Positions 35,557-44,503 of a DNA stretch of 64,000 bases are shown piece by piece. The stretch lies in assembly GCF_003721595.1 (NCBI RefSeq), contig NZ_RJJR01000014.1, forward strand, positions 1 to 64,000, given 5' to 3'. A model generated the notes under the pieces. That model had not been told where the DNA came from, did not search any database, and saw only the letters and a list, made by a program, of their open reading frames with translations. The position numbers and the translations under genes were made by a program. The DNA comes from Hanamia caeni. Lineage in GTDB: Bacteria > Bacteroidota > Bacteroidia > Chitinophagales > Chitinophagaceae. The first letter of the stretch is position 1. Each line of letters starts with the position of its first letter.

Positions 35557-36213
35557 ATGACCCCCGAATCTATAAAAGTAGCTATAGCGGATGATCACCA
35601 AATCTTCAGGAAAGGGGTAATTCTTTCCTTAAGATCTTACCACAACTTCAATTTTATCCTGGAAGCTGAGAACGGCGAAGAACTGATAAAAGGTATTGAA
35701 AAGGAACAGCCTGATATTGTTTTGATGGATTTGAAAATGCCGGTTAAAGATGGAATTGAAACGACAAAATATCTTAATAAACATTTTCCCCGCGTAAGAA
35801 TCCTTATACTTACCATGTTTGAAGATGAAAGGTTTGTTGGGCATCTGATGGAAAGCGGGGCAAACGGTTATTTGCTTAAAAGTACAGAACCAGCAGAAAT
35901 TAAACAGGCAATTATGGATGTGATGACCACGGGATTTTACCTCAATAATTTTGTGAACCGTGTTTTGATTAAAAAAAATTACGCAAAGCAAAAGTTTAAT
36001 CCTAACCTGAACAGTGAAATTGTGGTGAGCGACCGGGAAAAAGAGGTGCTTTCTTTGGTTTGTATGGAATATACCGCCCAGGAGATTGCACAAAAAATGA
36101 CCTTGAGCCCCAGAACGGTGGAAGCAATTAAAGACAGGCTAATGGAACGGTTTGGCGTAAAAAATTCTGTAGGTCTTGTATTTTTTGCAATGAAGAACTC
36201 CCTGATAGATTAG
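35557..36213 (+). CDS. Response regulator, NarL/FixJ class (second copy)
   Basis: 218 residues. Receiver domain with IADDHQIFRKG, Asp58 in VLMDLKMPVKDG and Lys in GYLLKSTEP. LuxR-type helix-turn-helix at about 150-210 (DREKEVLSLVCMEYTAQEIAQKMTLSPRTVEAIKDRL). It is the expected partner of the kinase just upstream. It is convergent with scoB, the stops being 12 bases apart. Confidence 0.92.
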   Translation: MTPESIKVAIADDHQIFRKGVILSLRSYHNFNFILEAENGEELIKGIEKEQPDIVLMDLKMPVKDGIETTKYLNKHFPRVRILILTMFEDERFVGHLMESGANGYLLKSTEPAEIKQAIMDVMTTGFYLNNFVNRVLIKKNYAKQKFNPNLNSEIVVSDREKEVLSLVCMEYTAQEIAQKMTLSPRTVEAIKDRLMERFGVKNSVGLVFFAMKNSLID

Positions 36214-36225
36214 CTTCCGCAAAAC

Positions 36226-36879
36226 TTAAAAATGCATGTCGGGGATTTCGCCTTCCACTATTAAGTTCCCTTCTGTTTTACTTCTTATTTCTTCTACAGA
36301 TACGCCGCTGGCTTTTTCCAAAAGGCGAAAACCTCCGCCGGTAACTTCTATCACAGCGAGATTAGTTACAATTTTTTTTACGCAATTAATCCCTGTCAGC
36401 GGCAGGCGGCACCTTTTTAATAATTTCGACTCGCCTTTTGAGTTGGTGTGCATCATCGCAACAATAATATTTTTTGCACTTGCTACCAGGTCCATTGCAC
36501 CACCCATTCCTTTTACCAGTTTTCCGGGGATTTTCCAGCTTGCAATATCGCCGTTTTCACTTACTTCCATTGCACCTAAAACAGTTAAATGCACCTTGCC
36601 AGCCCGAATCATTCCAAAACTCATGGCGCTGTCAAAAAAGGAAGAGCCCGGCAAAGTGGTGATAGTTTGCTTGCCGGCATTTATTAGGTCGGCATCTTCT
36701 TCGCCTTCGAATGGAAATGGCCCCATGCCAAGCAAACCATTCTCCGATTGAAGGGTAACATTGATTCCCTCAGGGATAAAATTGGCAACAAGCGTGGGAA
36801 TGCCTATTCCGAGATTTACATAATACCCATCCCTTAATTCCCTGGCGATTCTTTGAGCAATTTGATTTTTATCTAACAT
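36226..36879 (-). CDS. scoB: 3-oxoacid CoA-transferase, subunit B
   Basis: With subunit A it moves CoA from succinyl-CoA to acetoacetate (ketone-body or fatty-acid use). 217 residues. The catalytic Glu is in QSENGLLGMGPFP near residue 46. YYVNLGIGIPTLVANFIP and GMGGAMDL are the other hallmarks. It is downstream of scoA, with a 60-base gap containing repeats and a palindrome. Confidence 0.93.
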   Translation of the reverse strand: MLDKNQIAQRIARELRDGYYVNLGIGIPTLVANFIPEGINVTLQSENGLLGMGPFPFEGEEDADLINAGKQTITTLPGSSFFDSAMSFGMIRAGKVHLTVLGAMEVSENGDIASWKIPGKLVKGMGGAMDLVASAKNIIVAMMHTNSKGESKLLKRCRLPLTGINCVKKIVTNLAVIEVTGGGFRLLEKASGVSVEEIRSKTEGNLIVEGEIPDMHF

Positions 36880-36931
36880 GGTTAATGTGCTAATGCGATA
36901 ATATGCTAATTAACGAATTGGGATTCAACAG

Positions 36932-36955
36932 CCAATTAGCTAATCAGCTAATTGG
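36932..36955. promoter_or_regulatory. Perfect palindrome at the scoA stop codon
   Basis: CCAATTAGCT and AGCTAATTGG form a 10-bp stem with the 4-base loop AATC. The scoA stop (36940-36942) lies inside it. It could control the scoA/scoB ratio or the mRNA end. Degenerate TGCTAAT-type repeats fill the rest of the gap (36881-36920). Confidence 0.5.
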
Positions 36956-37641
36956 CGAACTGTTCTTTGTTCTATTCTTTTTTCATAAAAGCTTCCTTTA
37001 AAAATGCGATGAACATAAATTCCGGGTGTATGAATTTGATTTGGGTCTAATTCTCCGGCTTCCACAAGTTCTTCTACTTCCGCGATGGTTATTTTGCCGG
37101 CCATTGCCATAAGCGGATTAAAATTTCTGGCGGTTTCTTTATAAATAAGATTTCCTGCTGTATCGCCTTTCCAGGCTTTTACCAGTGCAAAGTCTGGCTC
37201 AAATGCATATTCCAGCAAATATTCTTTTCCATTAAATACCCGGGATTCTTTTCCTTCTGCTACTTCAGTGCCTACTCCGGCCGGCGTAAAAATAGCAGGC
37301 ATCCCATAGCCGGTGGCCAAACAGCGGGTGGCAAGGGTCCCTTGTGGAATTAAATCTACCTCCAGTTCACCATGCAACAGTTGCCTTTCAAATTCAGCGT
37401 TTTCGCCAATATAGGATGCTATCATTTTTTTTAGCTGCTTTTTTTTCAAAAGCAATCCTATTCCAAAATCATCTATGCCGGCATTGTTGGAAATGCAGGT
37501 TAAATTGGTAATTCCCTTTTTAACCAGCGCGCTGATACAATTTTCAGGAATGCCGCAAACGCCAAAACCTCCCAGCATGAGCGTACTTCCATCGCTGATA
37601 TCAGCAATAGCTTCATCAGCATTTTTATATACTTTTTTCAT
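36940..37641 (-). CDS. scoA: 3-oxoacid CoA-transferase, subunit A
   Basis: 233 residues. The N-terminal glycine-rich stretch GSTLMLGGFGVCGIPENCISALV, the ISNNAGIDDFGIGLLL motif and PAIFTPAGVGTEVAEGKE identify the alpha subunit. It is first gene of the scoAB unit and acts as a heteromer with ScoB in the cytoplasm. Confidence 0.93.
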   Translation of the reverse strand: MKKVYKNADEAIADISDGSTLMLGGFGVCGIPENCISALVKKGITNLTCISNNAGIDDFGIGLLLKKKQLKKMIASYIGENAEFERQLLHGELEVDLIPQGTLATRCLATGYGMPAIFTPAGVGTEVAEGKESRVFNGKEYLLEYAFEPDFALVKAWKGDTAGNLIYKETARNFNPLMAMAGKITIAEVEELVEAGELDPNQIHTPGIYVHRIFKGSFYEKRIEQRTVRQLAD

Positions 37642-37709
37642 CCCGAAGCTTTTATTTTGAATTCTACTTTATAAATGTTCTTTTTCAGACACAACCAGAT
37701 TGCCGTTGC

Positions 37710-38111
37710 CTATTTTATTTTCAGCGATTTATTTTCAAGGGGATGGCCAGCCTGCTTTTCCTTTTGCAATAAATTCAATTCTTTTGCTCTTTGTTTTTGT
37801 GCATAAAGGCTATCAAATATAAGCTTTAATGTTTCCGGGTGTTTCACATACCATTTATAACTTTGAACAAAACGCACAGAATCCGTTTTATGAATTTCAA
37901 AAACTTTTTGGGAAAAAATCTTTGTTTCAGCAGCTAAGTTCAATGTGCTGTCTTTTGCAGCAATTTCCTGGGCAAGCGATTGGGCTCTCATCACATCCCA
38001 CAAAATGCTTTTCATTTTTTCAGGCTTAATAATATTCTTCGGTATTCTATCAGAAGACCGGCATGAAAAGAAGCAAATTGCAGTAAACAAATAAATGATA
38101 GCTTTTCTCAT
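37710..38111 (-). CDS. DUF4296 lipoprotein
   Basis: 133 residues. Lipobox ICFFSC with Cys17. The body is helical and charged (KPEKMKSILWDVMRAQSLAQEIAAKDS, typical of DUF4296). Function unknown; the family is Bacteroidetes-specific. It overlaps the DUF4835 gene by 4 bases and is last in the bamD cluster. Confidence 0.8.
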   Translation of the reverse strand: MRKAIIYLFTAICFFSCRSSDRIPKNIIKPEKMKSILWDVMRAQSLAQEIAAKDSTLNLAAETKIFSQKVFEIHKTDSVRFVQSYKWYVKHPETLKLIFDSLYAQKQRAKELNLLQKEKQAGHPLENKSLKIK

Positions 38112-39025
38112 TTTAGCTGTTCTTCATATTGACTTGCAGAGCTGATATCCAGCTTTTTCAATAAATCCAATGCTTTTGCTTTGTCGGTAGGATTAGCTTT
38201 TGAAAATACCTGGACCAGTTCCTGTGTTTTTGCCTGCATAAAAAACTGAAGAATCATGGTATTTGAATTTTGAACATTGAAGGTATTCAGCATATTCAAT
38301 ACGTTCAAAATATTACCCCTTGCGGTGGCTTCCTGCTCATAAAGCTTATCCATACCCAGCCTGTAGTAATCATAAATAGCATCGTGGATAATCGTATACT
38401 TGCTATTCAATAAATTTTCTGTTAACCAATACCGGTTCCGCGTTCCGTCAAAAGGTTTCCATCCTGAAATATTTCTTCCTTCAGGAGCATTGTTCACAAT
38501 ATTTTGCGCCTTCTGAAAAAAAGCATTTCCTCCTCTTAAGGAAAAGGAATCATAATCAAATCCGAGGATGATATTAATCCAATAAGCAAATACGGCGGTA
38601 AGATTGGACACCAGCGGATCTGTACCCGAAACCCTTGTATCATTAAATTCCAGTTGCTGAAAATCAATGTATTTAAAAGTTACATCGTTGTCCTGGTAAT
38701 TAATCACCGGCGACACATAGGAAGTATTAAAAACCGGCCTGCCACACTGAATGGTTAATGAACCTTTATATACATTTGACTCGCCTGTAGATTCAAGATT
38801 CAAAAGAAAGCTGCAATCAATTTTTTCATTGGTTTTAAAAACATCGTTACTCCACTTTCTTGTATTTACGAAATCATTGAGCGCGGTTTGCAGATTGGTA
38901 AATGTTTGTTTATCCACAGTGTTATTTACACGGTTGCTTATTACACTGACTCTGGCACGCAACTCCTGCGCCTGGCTTAGCTTTGCGAAAAATAATAAGA
39001 AAAAAAACAGGAAATATTTATTCAT
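38108..39025 (-). CDS. DUF4835 secreted protein
   Basis: 305 residues with a signal peptide (ends KLSQAQ). Matches DUF4835: ELRARVSVISNRV near the start, DFVNTRKWSNDVF and FDYDSFSLRGGN. The family sits next to coaBC in many Bacteroidetes and is of unknown role, likely envelope. It overlaps coaBC by 8 bases. Confidence 0.85.
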   Translation of the reverse strand: MNKYFLFFFLLFFAKLSQAQELRARVSVISNRVNNTVDKQTFTNLQTALNDFVNTRKWSNDVFKTNEKIDCSFLLNLESTGESNVYKGSLTIQCGRPVFNTSYVSPVINYQDNDVTFKYIDFQQLEFNDTRVSGTDPLVSNLTAVFAYWINIILGFDYDSFSLRGGNAFFQKAQNIVNNAPEGRNISGWKPFDGTRNRYWLTENLLNSKYTIIHDAIYDYYRLGMDKLYEQEATARGNILNVLNMLNTFNVQNSNTMILQFFMQAKTQELVQVFSKANPTDKAKALDLLKKLDISSASQYEEQLK

Positions 39026-40217
39026 TTTTATATTGAATAATGATGTTTACAATATCTTCAGCAACTTCTTTTTTCGATTTGACAGAAAACCTGTGTTCCT
39101 TATTACTTTTATCTAAAATCGTAACCTGGTTAGTGTCAAGCCCGAATCCCGCACCTTCGTCATTCATTGAATTAAGGATAATAAGATCGGCATTTTTTTG
39201 CCTTAATTTTTTTAACGCATTTTCTTTCTCATTATTGGTTTCAAGTGCAAAACCCACCAATACCTGGTTAGCGCTTTTTCTTTTTCCGGCTTCAAAAAGA
39301 ATATCTTTGGTTTTGACTAGTTCCAGTGAAAAGGCATCTGATTCTTTTTTGATTTTTTTATCACTTATTGTTTTTGGAGTATAATCAGCCACTGCAGCAG
39401 CCATAATGATTACATCATAGGATTCAAAATCCTTCATACATTCCCGGTACATATCTTCTGCAGATATTACATTCTTAATTTTTACGTTAGCAGATGGCTT
39501 TACGTTTGAAGGCCCGAGCACAAGTCGAACGTCGGCGCCTCTTTGCGCCAGCTCATTGGCAATGGCGATGCCCATTTTACCGCTTGAAGCATTGCTAATG
39601 AACCGGACTGGATCCAAGGCTTCGTGAGTAGGCCCGGCAGTTACTAATGCTTTTTTCCCATTAAAATCTTTTTTTGAAATAAAAAAATCTTCGATAAAAT
39701 TGATTAACTGTTCCGGCTCCGGCATTCTGCCTTCGCCCGAAAGTCCGCTGGCAAGTTCTCCTTTATATACCGGCAAAACATGTACGCCATCATCTTTTAA
39801 TTTTTGAATATTTCTCCGGGTAGAAGGATGGTGCCACATATCTTCATCCATTGCGGGGGCAAGCACCACCGGAGCTTTTGAACTGAGAAATACTGCCTGC
39901 AAAAGATTATCACAAATTCCATTTGCCATTTTTGAAATCGTGTTGCATGAGGCAGGCGCAATTATAATAATATCTGCCCAACGGCCGAGCATTACGTGGT
40001 TGTTCCAATTATCTTCATCAAAAAGATTCAGTAAAACTTTATTTTTAGAAAGCGTGCTGAAGGTGAGGGGCGAAACAAAATCCTGCGCACTTTCAGTCAT
40101 GATGACTTTTACTTCTGCGCCAGCCTTTACCAGTAAACGAACAAATATCACAGATTTATATGCTGCTATACTTCCGGTAATTCCTACCAATATCTTTTTT
40201 CCTTTGAGCACAGGCAA
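39018..40217 (-). CDS. coaBC: Bifunctional phosphopantothenoylcysteine decarboxylase / phosphopantothenate-cysteine ligase
   Basis: Two steps of coenzyme A synthesis. 399 residues. The CoaC flavoprotein half (1-~180) has GKKILVGITGSIAAYKS and APAMDEDMWHHPSTRRN. The CoaB half (~185-399) has LVTAGPTHEALDPVRFISNASSGKMG and VGFALETNNE. Start at 40217 is family-like. It lies between the omega-subunit and DUF4835 genes, with a hairpin just upstream. Confidence 0.95.
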   Translation of the reverse strand: MPVLKGKKILVGITGSIAAYKSVIFVRLLVKAGAEVKVIMTESAQDFVSPLTFSTLSKNKVLLNLFDEDNWNNHVMLGRWADIIIIAPASCNTISKMANGICDNLLQAVFLSSKAPVVLAPAMDEDMWHHPSTRRNIQKLKDDGVHVLPVYKGELASGLSGEGRMPEPEQLINFIEDFFISKKDFNGKKALVTAGPTHEALDPVRFISNASSGKMGIAIANELAQRGADVRLVLGPSNVKPSANVKIKNVISAEDMYRECMKDFESYDVIIMAAAVADYTPKTISDKKIKKESDAFSLELVKTKDILFEAGKRKSANQVLVGFALETNNEKENALKKLRQKNADLIILNSMNDEGAGFGLDTNQVTILDKSNKEHRFSVKSKKEVAEDIVNIIIQYKNE

Positions 40218-40247
40218 GTTTTATTTGGAAAGATACTATTAATTAAA

Positions 40248-40269
40248 AATGGTGGAAATATCCACCATT
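40248..40269 (-). terminator. Hairpin between the omega-subunit gene and coaBC
   Basis: AATGGTGGA-AATA-TCCACCATT is a perfect 9-bp inverted repeat. Read on the minus strand it is followed by TTTTTAATT, so it can act as a terminator or attenuator inside this gene cluster. Confidence 0.6.
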
Positions 40270-40308
40270 AAAATTATCATTTCTTATTAAAATAAAGTGT
40301 AAAAACGA

Positions 40309-40650
40309 TTAGTCAAAGAGATTATCCTCGTTTCTGCGATAATAAATTTTGTCTTCCATAAATTCTGCAGTAGCAAGCAATGCCGGGTTTGGCATTCTTT
40401 CATACGCGCGTGAAATCTCTATTTGTTCTTTGTTTTCATGAATTTCTTCAAGACTGTCTGTATGGCTTGCAAATTCTTCCAGCTTGTTATGAAGCTCTTC
40501 TTTTATCGCAATATTTATCTGGTTTGCCCTTTTTGCAATGATAGTAATAGACTCGTATAAATTCCCGGTCTTATTTTTTATGTCAATTAGATTTTGAGTT
40601 TCTACCACATTAGCGGTATTACTATTCTGTTGACGCCTTAGTTTGCTCAT
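40309..40650 (-). CDS. rpoZ: RNA polymerase omega subunit, Bacteroidetes type
   Basis: 113 residues. NLYESITIIAKRANQINIAIKEEL resembles the Rpb6/omega core, with an acidic C-terminal tail usual for this phylum. It stabilises the beta-prime subunit. Its start overlaps the bamD end by 29 bases. The position between bamD and coaBC is conserved in Bacteroidetes. Confidence 0.85.
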   Translation of the reverse strand: MSKLRRQQNSNTANVVETQNLIDIKNKTGNLYESITIIAKRANQINIAIKEELHNKLEEFASHTDSLEEIHENKEQIEISRAYERMPNPALLATAEFMEDKIYYRRNEDNLFD

Positions 40651-41452
40651 TTTTTATGGTTTTAATATTATTTTGACTTAAATTTTTATATTCTTCAGCT
40701 TCCTTCAGAAGTGAACTTTGGGGATAACGATCCGCAAAATCAAAATATTCTGAAGTAACTTTTGCATATCTTTCTTCCTGTTTATCTGCAACGCTTAGTT
40801 TGGCAAATTCATAGAAAGATTTTACTGCCATAAGCATGTAGCTGTCGCCCTTAGATGACTCAGGATAAGCGTTTATCAAATTGGAAAAGGCAATCCCCGC
40901 TGCCTGGTACATCTGAAGATTGAAATACAATTTTGCAGCCAGGTAATCTTTTTCTTCCAGCTTGGCCCTGCACTGCTCTATAATCTTATTAGCGTCTGCT
41001 ACTCTTTCAGAATTCGGATAAGTATTGATAAATCCCTGCATCATGCCAATTGCCTTGTGCGTATTGGTTTGATCCAATTGCACATTTGGGGATTGTTTAT
41101 AAAACGTTAGCGCATGCATATAGGCAATTTCCTGTGCCCGGCTGCTATTGGGGAAAACGCCAAGAAATCCCTGGAAAAGATTTTCAGCGTCAGCATAATT
41201 TTTTTGATAATAAGCGCAATATGCATATTTGTAGTATAAGTCCTCAAACTTATCGGAGCCTTTAAACACGGGAAATAATTCTTCGTACAATTGCTGTGCA
41301 AACCTGTATTTTTTATTAGTAAAATACTCGTCTGCTTTCTTTAGTTTATACTCATAATCAGTGCTTTTAAGGACCTTTGTAAACTGGTTGCTACAACCGG
41401 TAAGCATCATAAAGGGTATAATCAATAAAACCAGGATTGTCTTCAACTTCAT
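40622..41452 (-). CDS. bamD: Outer-membrane assembly lipoprotein BamD
   Basis: 276 residues. Lipobox MLTGC (Cys20), then TPR-like repeats (KKADEYFTNKKYRFAQQLYEELFP, DAENLFQGFLGVFPNS, IEQCRAKLEEKDYLAAKLYF). It is part of the BAM complex that inserts beta-barrels. The start at 41452 is chosen for the signal peptide. A minus-strand -7 box TAATTTTG lies at 41462-41469. Confidence 0.9.
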   Translation of the reverse strand: MKLKTILVLLIIPFMMLTGCSNQFTKVLKSTDYEYKLKKADEYFTNKKYRFAQQLYEELFPVFKGSDKFEDLYYKYAYCAYYQKNYADAENLFQGFLGVFPNSSRAQEIAYMHALTFYKQSPNVQLDQTNTHKAIGMMQGFINTYPNSERVADANKIIEQCRAKLEEKDYLAAKLYFNLQMYQAAGIAFSNLINAYPESSKGDSYMLMAVKSFYEFAKLSVADKQEERYAKVTSEYFDFADRYPQSSLLKEAEEYKNLSQNNIKTIKNEQTKASTE

Positions 41453-41547
41453 AAAGAGCCGCAAAATTAAGTGAATTTAGACAAATATGTATTTTAAATT
41501 AATGCAGGCAAAATCAACGTAGTTAATGTTTTCATAAGGAATTAAAA

Positions 41548-41578
41548 ATAAACCCTCGCGAAATTCGGGAGGGTTTAT
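41548..41578 (-). terminator. Terminator of the ompA-like gene
   Basis: ATAAACCCTC and GAGGGTTTAT form a 10-bp stem. On the minus strand it is followed by a T-rich stretch (TTTTTAATT). It lies 21 bases after the stop. Confidence 0.75.
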
Positions 41579-41598
41579 ATAGAATTTATAATTTGGAG

Positions 41599-43146
41599 TT
41601 AATCTGCTTTTATATCAACTGTATTTGCGTCTCCGCCACCAGTTTCACAATTTTGTGTAATCCGATCTGCACTGATTCCTTCTTTTTCTGTAAAGTAAGC
41701 TTTGATCGCTTCCAGCCTTTTATTGCAAACTGCCTGGGAAGCCTTTGTAGCAGAAGGGTATCCGCTTAACGTAATATTGCAGTTAGGATTGTTTTTCAAT
41801 TGAGAAGCTACGTTTGAGAGCATCGATTGTGCATCGCCTGACAAGATAGTGCTTCTGCCTTTGAAAGAAATACTTGGAAGATTACCCAGATTGCACATAG
41901 TTGCCTGTGCAGCCAGCGTTTTACAACATTCGGGTTCAGGACATTTTCCTACGCCGTCTGCATCCACAGGCTGGCATTCAGTTGGTGTTATCAATTGTTT
42001 GTCTTTGCAATCAGGAACACCATCGCCGTCTGTATCTTTTGAAACGCCGTGGGTGTCAACAGGACATCCTTCCGGTGTATTTGGCTCTTTGTCCAGATCG
42101 TCCACTACACCATCGCCATCAGTATCAATATACTCAGTTTTCCAGTGTTTCATATGTTTTGGAACGCTGATTTCGCTATAAGCATAGTCAAGTGGATTTA
42201 CCCACCAAAGCGGTTCAACTGCCTTACTTCCGACATTAAAGTTTAATCCAACAGAAAAATAATTATAACTGTCAAAATCCCTTGTTTGAGCCGGATCAAG
42301 CAGAGGGTGCTCCTGCCATTGCTGTCCATCCAACAGGTCATCCTTGGTAAAGGTGAACCTGTCTTCAATTGCAAGGTTCACTCTTTTGCTCAATTTAAAC
42401 GCCACGCCTGCAAGGCCGGTACCAGTTGGACGTAACGGATGTCCGCCAAGGGTGGGTTTGGTTTTATTTTCATTCTGGGCCGGGGTATATGGAACATCTT
42501 TCAGCAAGTCTTTTAATGCATCCCTGGTTTTCTTGCGGTCGCCATACTGGTCGGTTACAGCCTGTACACTATTAAAATTATCGGGCACCTGTACTTTTGC
42601 ATTGTAAACAGTTGCTCCAAAGCCAACGCCTGCGTACAAAACCATACCTGATTTCTGTTTGTGGAATCTTACATTATTTAAAGTAAATATTCCCTGCAAA
42701 GACAAATCGCTGACGGTGGTTTTATAATTATAATATACTTTGTCAAGATCGGCAACGCTAAAGCCGGACCAAACTTCGTTATTTGAATAACCGTAAGAAG
42801 GCTTCCAATTGAGGCCACGGGCCACGCCATATACATATTGTGCTCTTAAGGAAAAAACATATCCAAGCGCTTTGCGGATATGAACTGAAAAACCGCCGGT
42901 AGGGAGTTTGGAACTTACATCGCCGCTGATAGCGAATAATCCACCTGAAACGCCGATTTCAGTCTGGCTCCTTGGCTTGGCAGGAAAGTCATTTGAATAA
43001 TTCATAAATGCATCCTGTTGCTTTTTTGCTTTGCTTGATATTACGCTGGAATCATAAATATCATAGCGGCCAGAATCCTGGGCAAATAAATTAAAGGATA
43101 AAAGGGAGAATATCCCGATAAACAGCAGAGTAATTTTCTTTGGCAT
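41599..43146 (-). CDS. OmpA-family outer-membrane protein with thrombospondin type-3 repeats
   Basis: 515 residues. Signal peptide to about 22 (NLFAQD), an N-terminal beta-barrel region, then calcium-binding type-3 repeats near 350-405 (DTDGDGVVDDLDKEPN, DTDGDGVPDCKD), a short Cys-rich stretch (PEPECCKTL) and a C-terminal OmpA domain that binds peptidoglycan (SISFKGRSTILSGDAQSMLSNVA). It likely ties the outer membrane to the wall. A strong promoter precedes it and a terminator follows. Confidence 0.88.
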   Translation of the reverse strand: MPKKITLLFIGIFSLLSFNLFAQDSGRYDIYDSSVISSKAKKQQDAFMNYSNDFPAKPRSQTEIGVSGGLFAISGDVSSKLPTGGFSVHIRKALGYVFSLRAQYVYGVARGLNWKPSYGYSNNEVWSGFSVADLDKVYYNYKTTVSDLSLQGIFTLNNVRFHKQKSGMVLYAGVGFGATVYNAKVQVPDNFNSVQAVTDQYGDRKKTRDALKDLLKDVPYTPAQNENKTKPTLGGHPLRPTGTGLAGVAFKLSKRVNLAIEDRFTFTKDDLLDGQQWQEHPLLDPAQTRDFDSYNYFSVGLNFNVGSKAVEPLWWVNPLDYAYSEISVPKHMKHWKTEYIDTDGDGVVDDLDKEPNTPEGCPVDTHGVSKDTDGDGVPDCKDKQLITPTECQPVDADGVGKCPEPECCKTLAAQATMCNLGNLPSISFKGRSTILSGDAQSMLSNVASQLKNNPNCNITLSGYPSATKASQAVCNKRLEAIKAYFTEKEGISADRITQNCETGGGDANTVDIKAD

Positions 43147-43188
43147 AGTTTATAGTTGTGGTTTCGAACAAAACGTTAATAATGGGTG

Positions 43189-43220
43189 CAAAAGTATCGA
43201 ACGGGTATGAAAAGTTCAAA
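43189..43220 (-). promoter_or_regulatory. Promoter of the ompA-like gene
   Basis: On the minus strand, TTTG (43217-43220), a 20-base spacer and TACTTTTG (43189-43196) match the consensus fully. The leader would be about 36 bases. Confidence 0.75.
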
Positions 43221-43410
43221 CTTTTTATTTTTTTTTATTATTTAATATTTTAATTCTTAATAGAATTGAGTACTTACGAGGCCAAATATTTAAGAGCGCT
43301 GCCTTTTAATTTCATCTTATCGCTTGGTTACTAAGCTTTTTAAATTCTAAATGCTTTAAAAATGATTTATTTCCCAATCTGTATTAAATTGCCTTTTTCC
43401 AAAAGACATC

Positions 43411-44373
43411 ATGCAGTTTTCTAAAAATCTTATTGCCACCGAATTAGCCACTTTTGAAGACAAGTTTGCTGATTCCGTAAAGAGCCAGGCCCCTTTGCTG
43501 GATAGGATCATGAAGTATATTATCAAAAGAAAGGGCAAACAATTAAGACCGATGTTTGTTTTTTTGAGCGCTAAACTTCATGGTGAGGTGAATGAATCTA
43601 CCTATCGTGCGGCAGCGCTGGTGGAGCTATTGCATACAGCTACGCTGGTGCATGATGATGTAGTGGATGAATCCCTGGAACGTAGAGGATTTCTTTCCAT
43701 TAATGCACTATGGAAAAATAAAATTGCGGTGTTGGTAGGCGACTATCTTCTTTCAAAGGGATTATTGCTATCTACAGGCGCCGGAGATTTTAAACATCTT
43801 GATATTCTTTCTCATGCAGTAAAGCAAATGAGTGAAGGAGAATTGTTGCAAATAGAAAAAGCCCGGAATCTCAATTTAAATGAAGAGATATATTTTGAAA
43901 TCATCCGCAGCAAAACCGCTTCATTACTATCTTCCGCTTGTGCTGTAGGTGCGTGGAGCACGAGTAAAGATGAAGCGCTGACGGCGCGCATGAAACTTTT
44001 TGGAGAAAAAACGGGGGTTGCTTTTCAAATTAAAGATGACCTTTTTGATTATGGTAATGACGACGTGGGCAAGCCAACGGGAAATGATTTGAAGGAAAAG
44101 AAATTGACCTTACCTTTAATATTTACTTTAAACAATATCCCCAAAAGTGAAAAACAAAAGATTATTTATATTATAAAAAATCAAAACAAGGAGCCTGATA
44201 AAATAAAGTATGTTTTGCAAAAAGTAACAGATGCGGGGGGAATTAGTTATGCAAATAAAAAGATGATTCAATACAGGGATGAGGCGTTGGAAATACTTTC
44301 ACAATATCCTGATGGTGATATTCGCAGGGGGCTTGAAGAATTAGTGAGGTATACTACTGATAGGAAATATTAA
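43411..44373 (+). CDS. Polyprenyl diphosphate synthase
   Basis: 320 residues. Makes a long-chain isoprenoid diphosphate for menaquinone or undecaprenyl-type lipids. The two Asp-rich motifs are visible: LVHDDVVDESLERRG near 84-98 and FQIKDDLFDYGND near 210. GKQLRPMFVFLSAKL binds the allylic substrate. It looks like octaprenyl synthase (ispB). A copy of the dispersed AT-rich motif lies between it and recJ. Confidence 0.9.
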   Translation: MQFSKNLIATELATFEDKFADSVKSQAPLLDRIMKYIIKRKGKQLRPMFVFLSAKLHGEVNESTYRAAALVELLHTATLVHDDVVDESLERRGFLSINALWKNKIAVLVGDYLLSKGLLLSTGAGDFKHLDILSHAVKQMSEGELLQIEKARNLNLNEEIYFEIIRSKTASLLSSACAVGAWSTSKDEALTARMKLFGEKTGVAFQIKDDLFDYGNDDVGKPTGNDLKEKKLTLPLIFTLNNIPKSEKQKIIYIIKNQNKEPDKIKYVLQKVTDAGGISYANKKMIQYRDEALEILSQYPDGDIRRGLEELVRYTTDRKY

Positions 44374-44503
44374 GAAATAAACATACATTCACTTCTGGAT
44401 TTGCGGGGGATGTAGTAAACGAATAAATACTCCTGTTTTTATTTTAATTCAAAACTGCTGCGCCATTTTTCCAAGCTGGCTGCACCCGCTGAAAAATTTA
44501 TAA

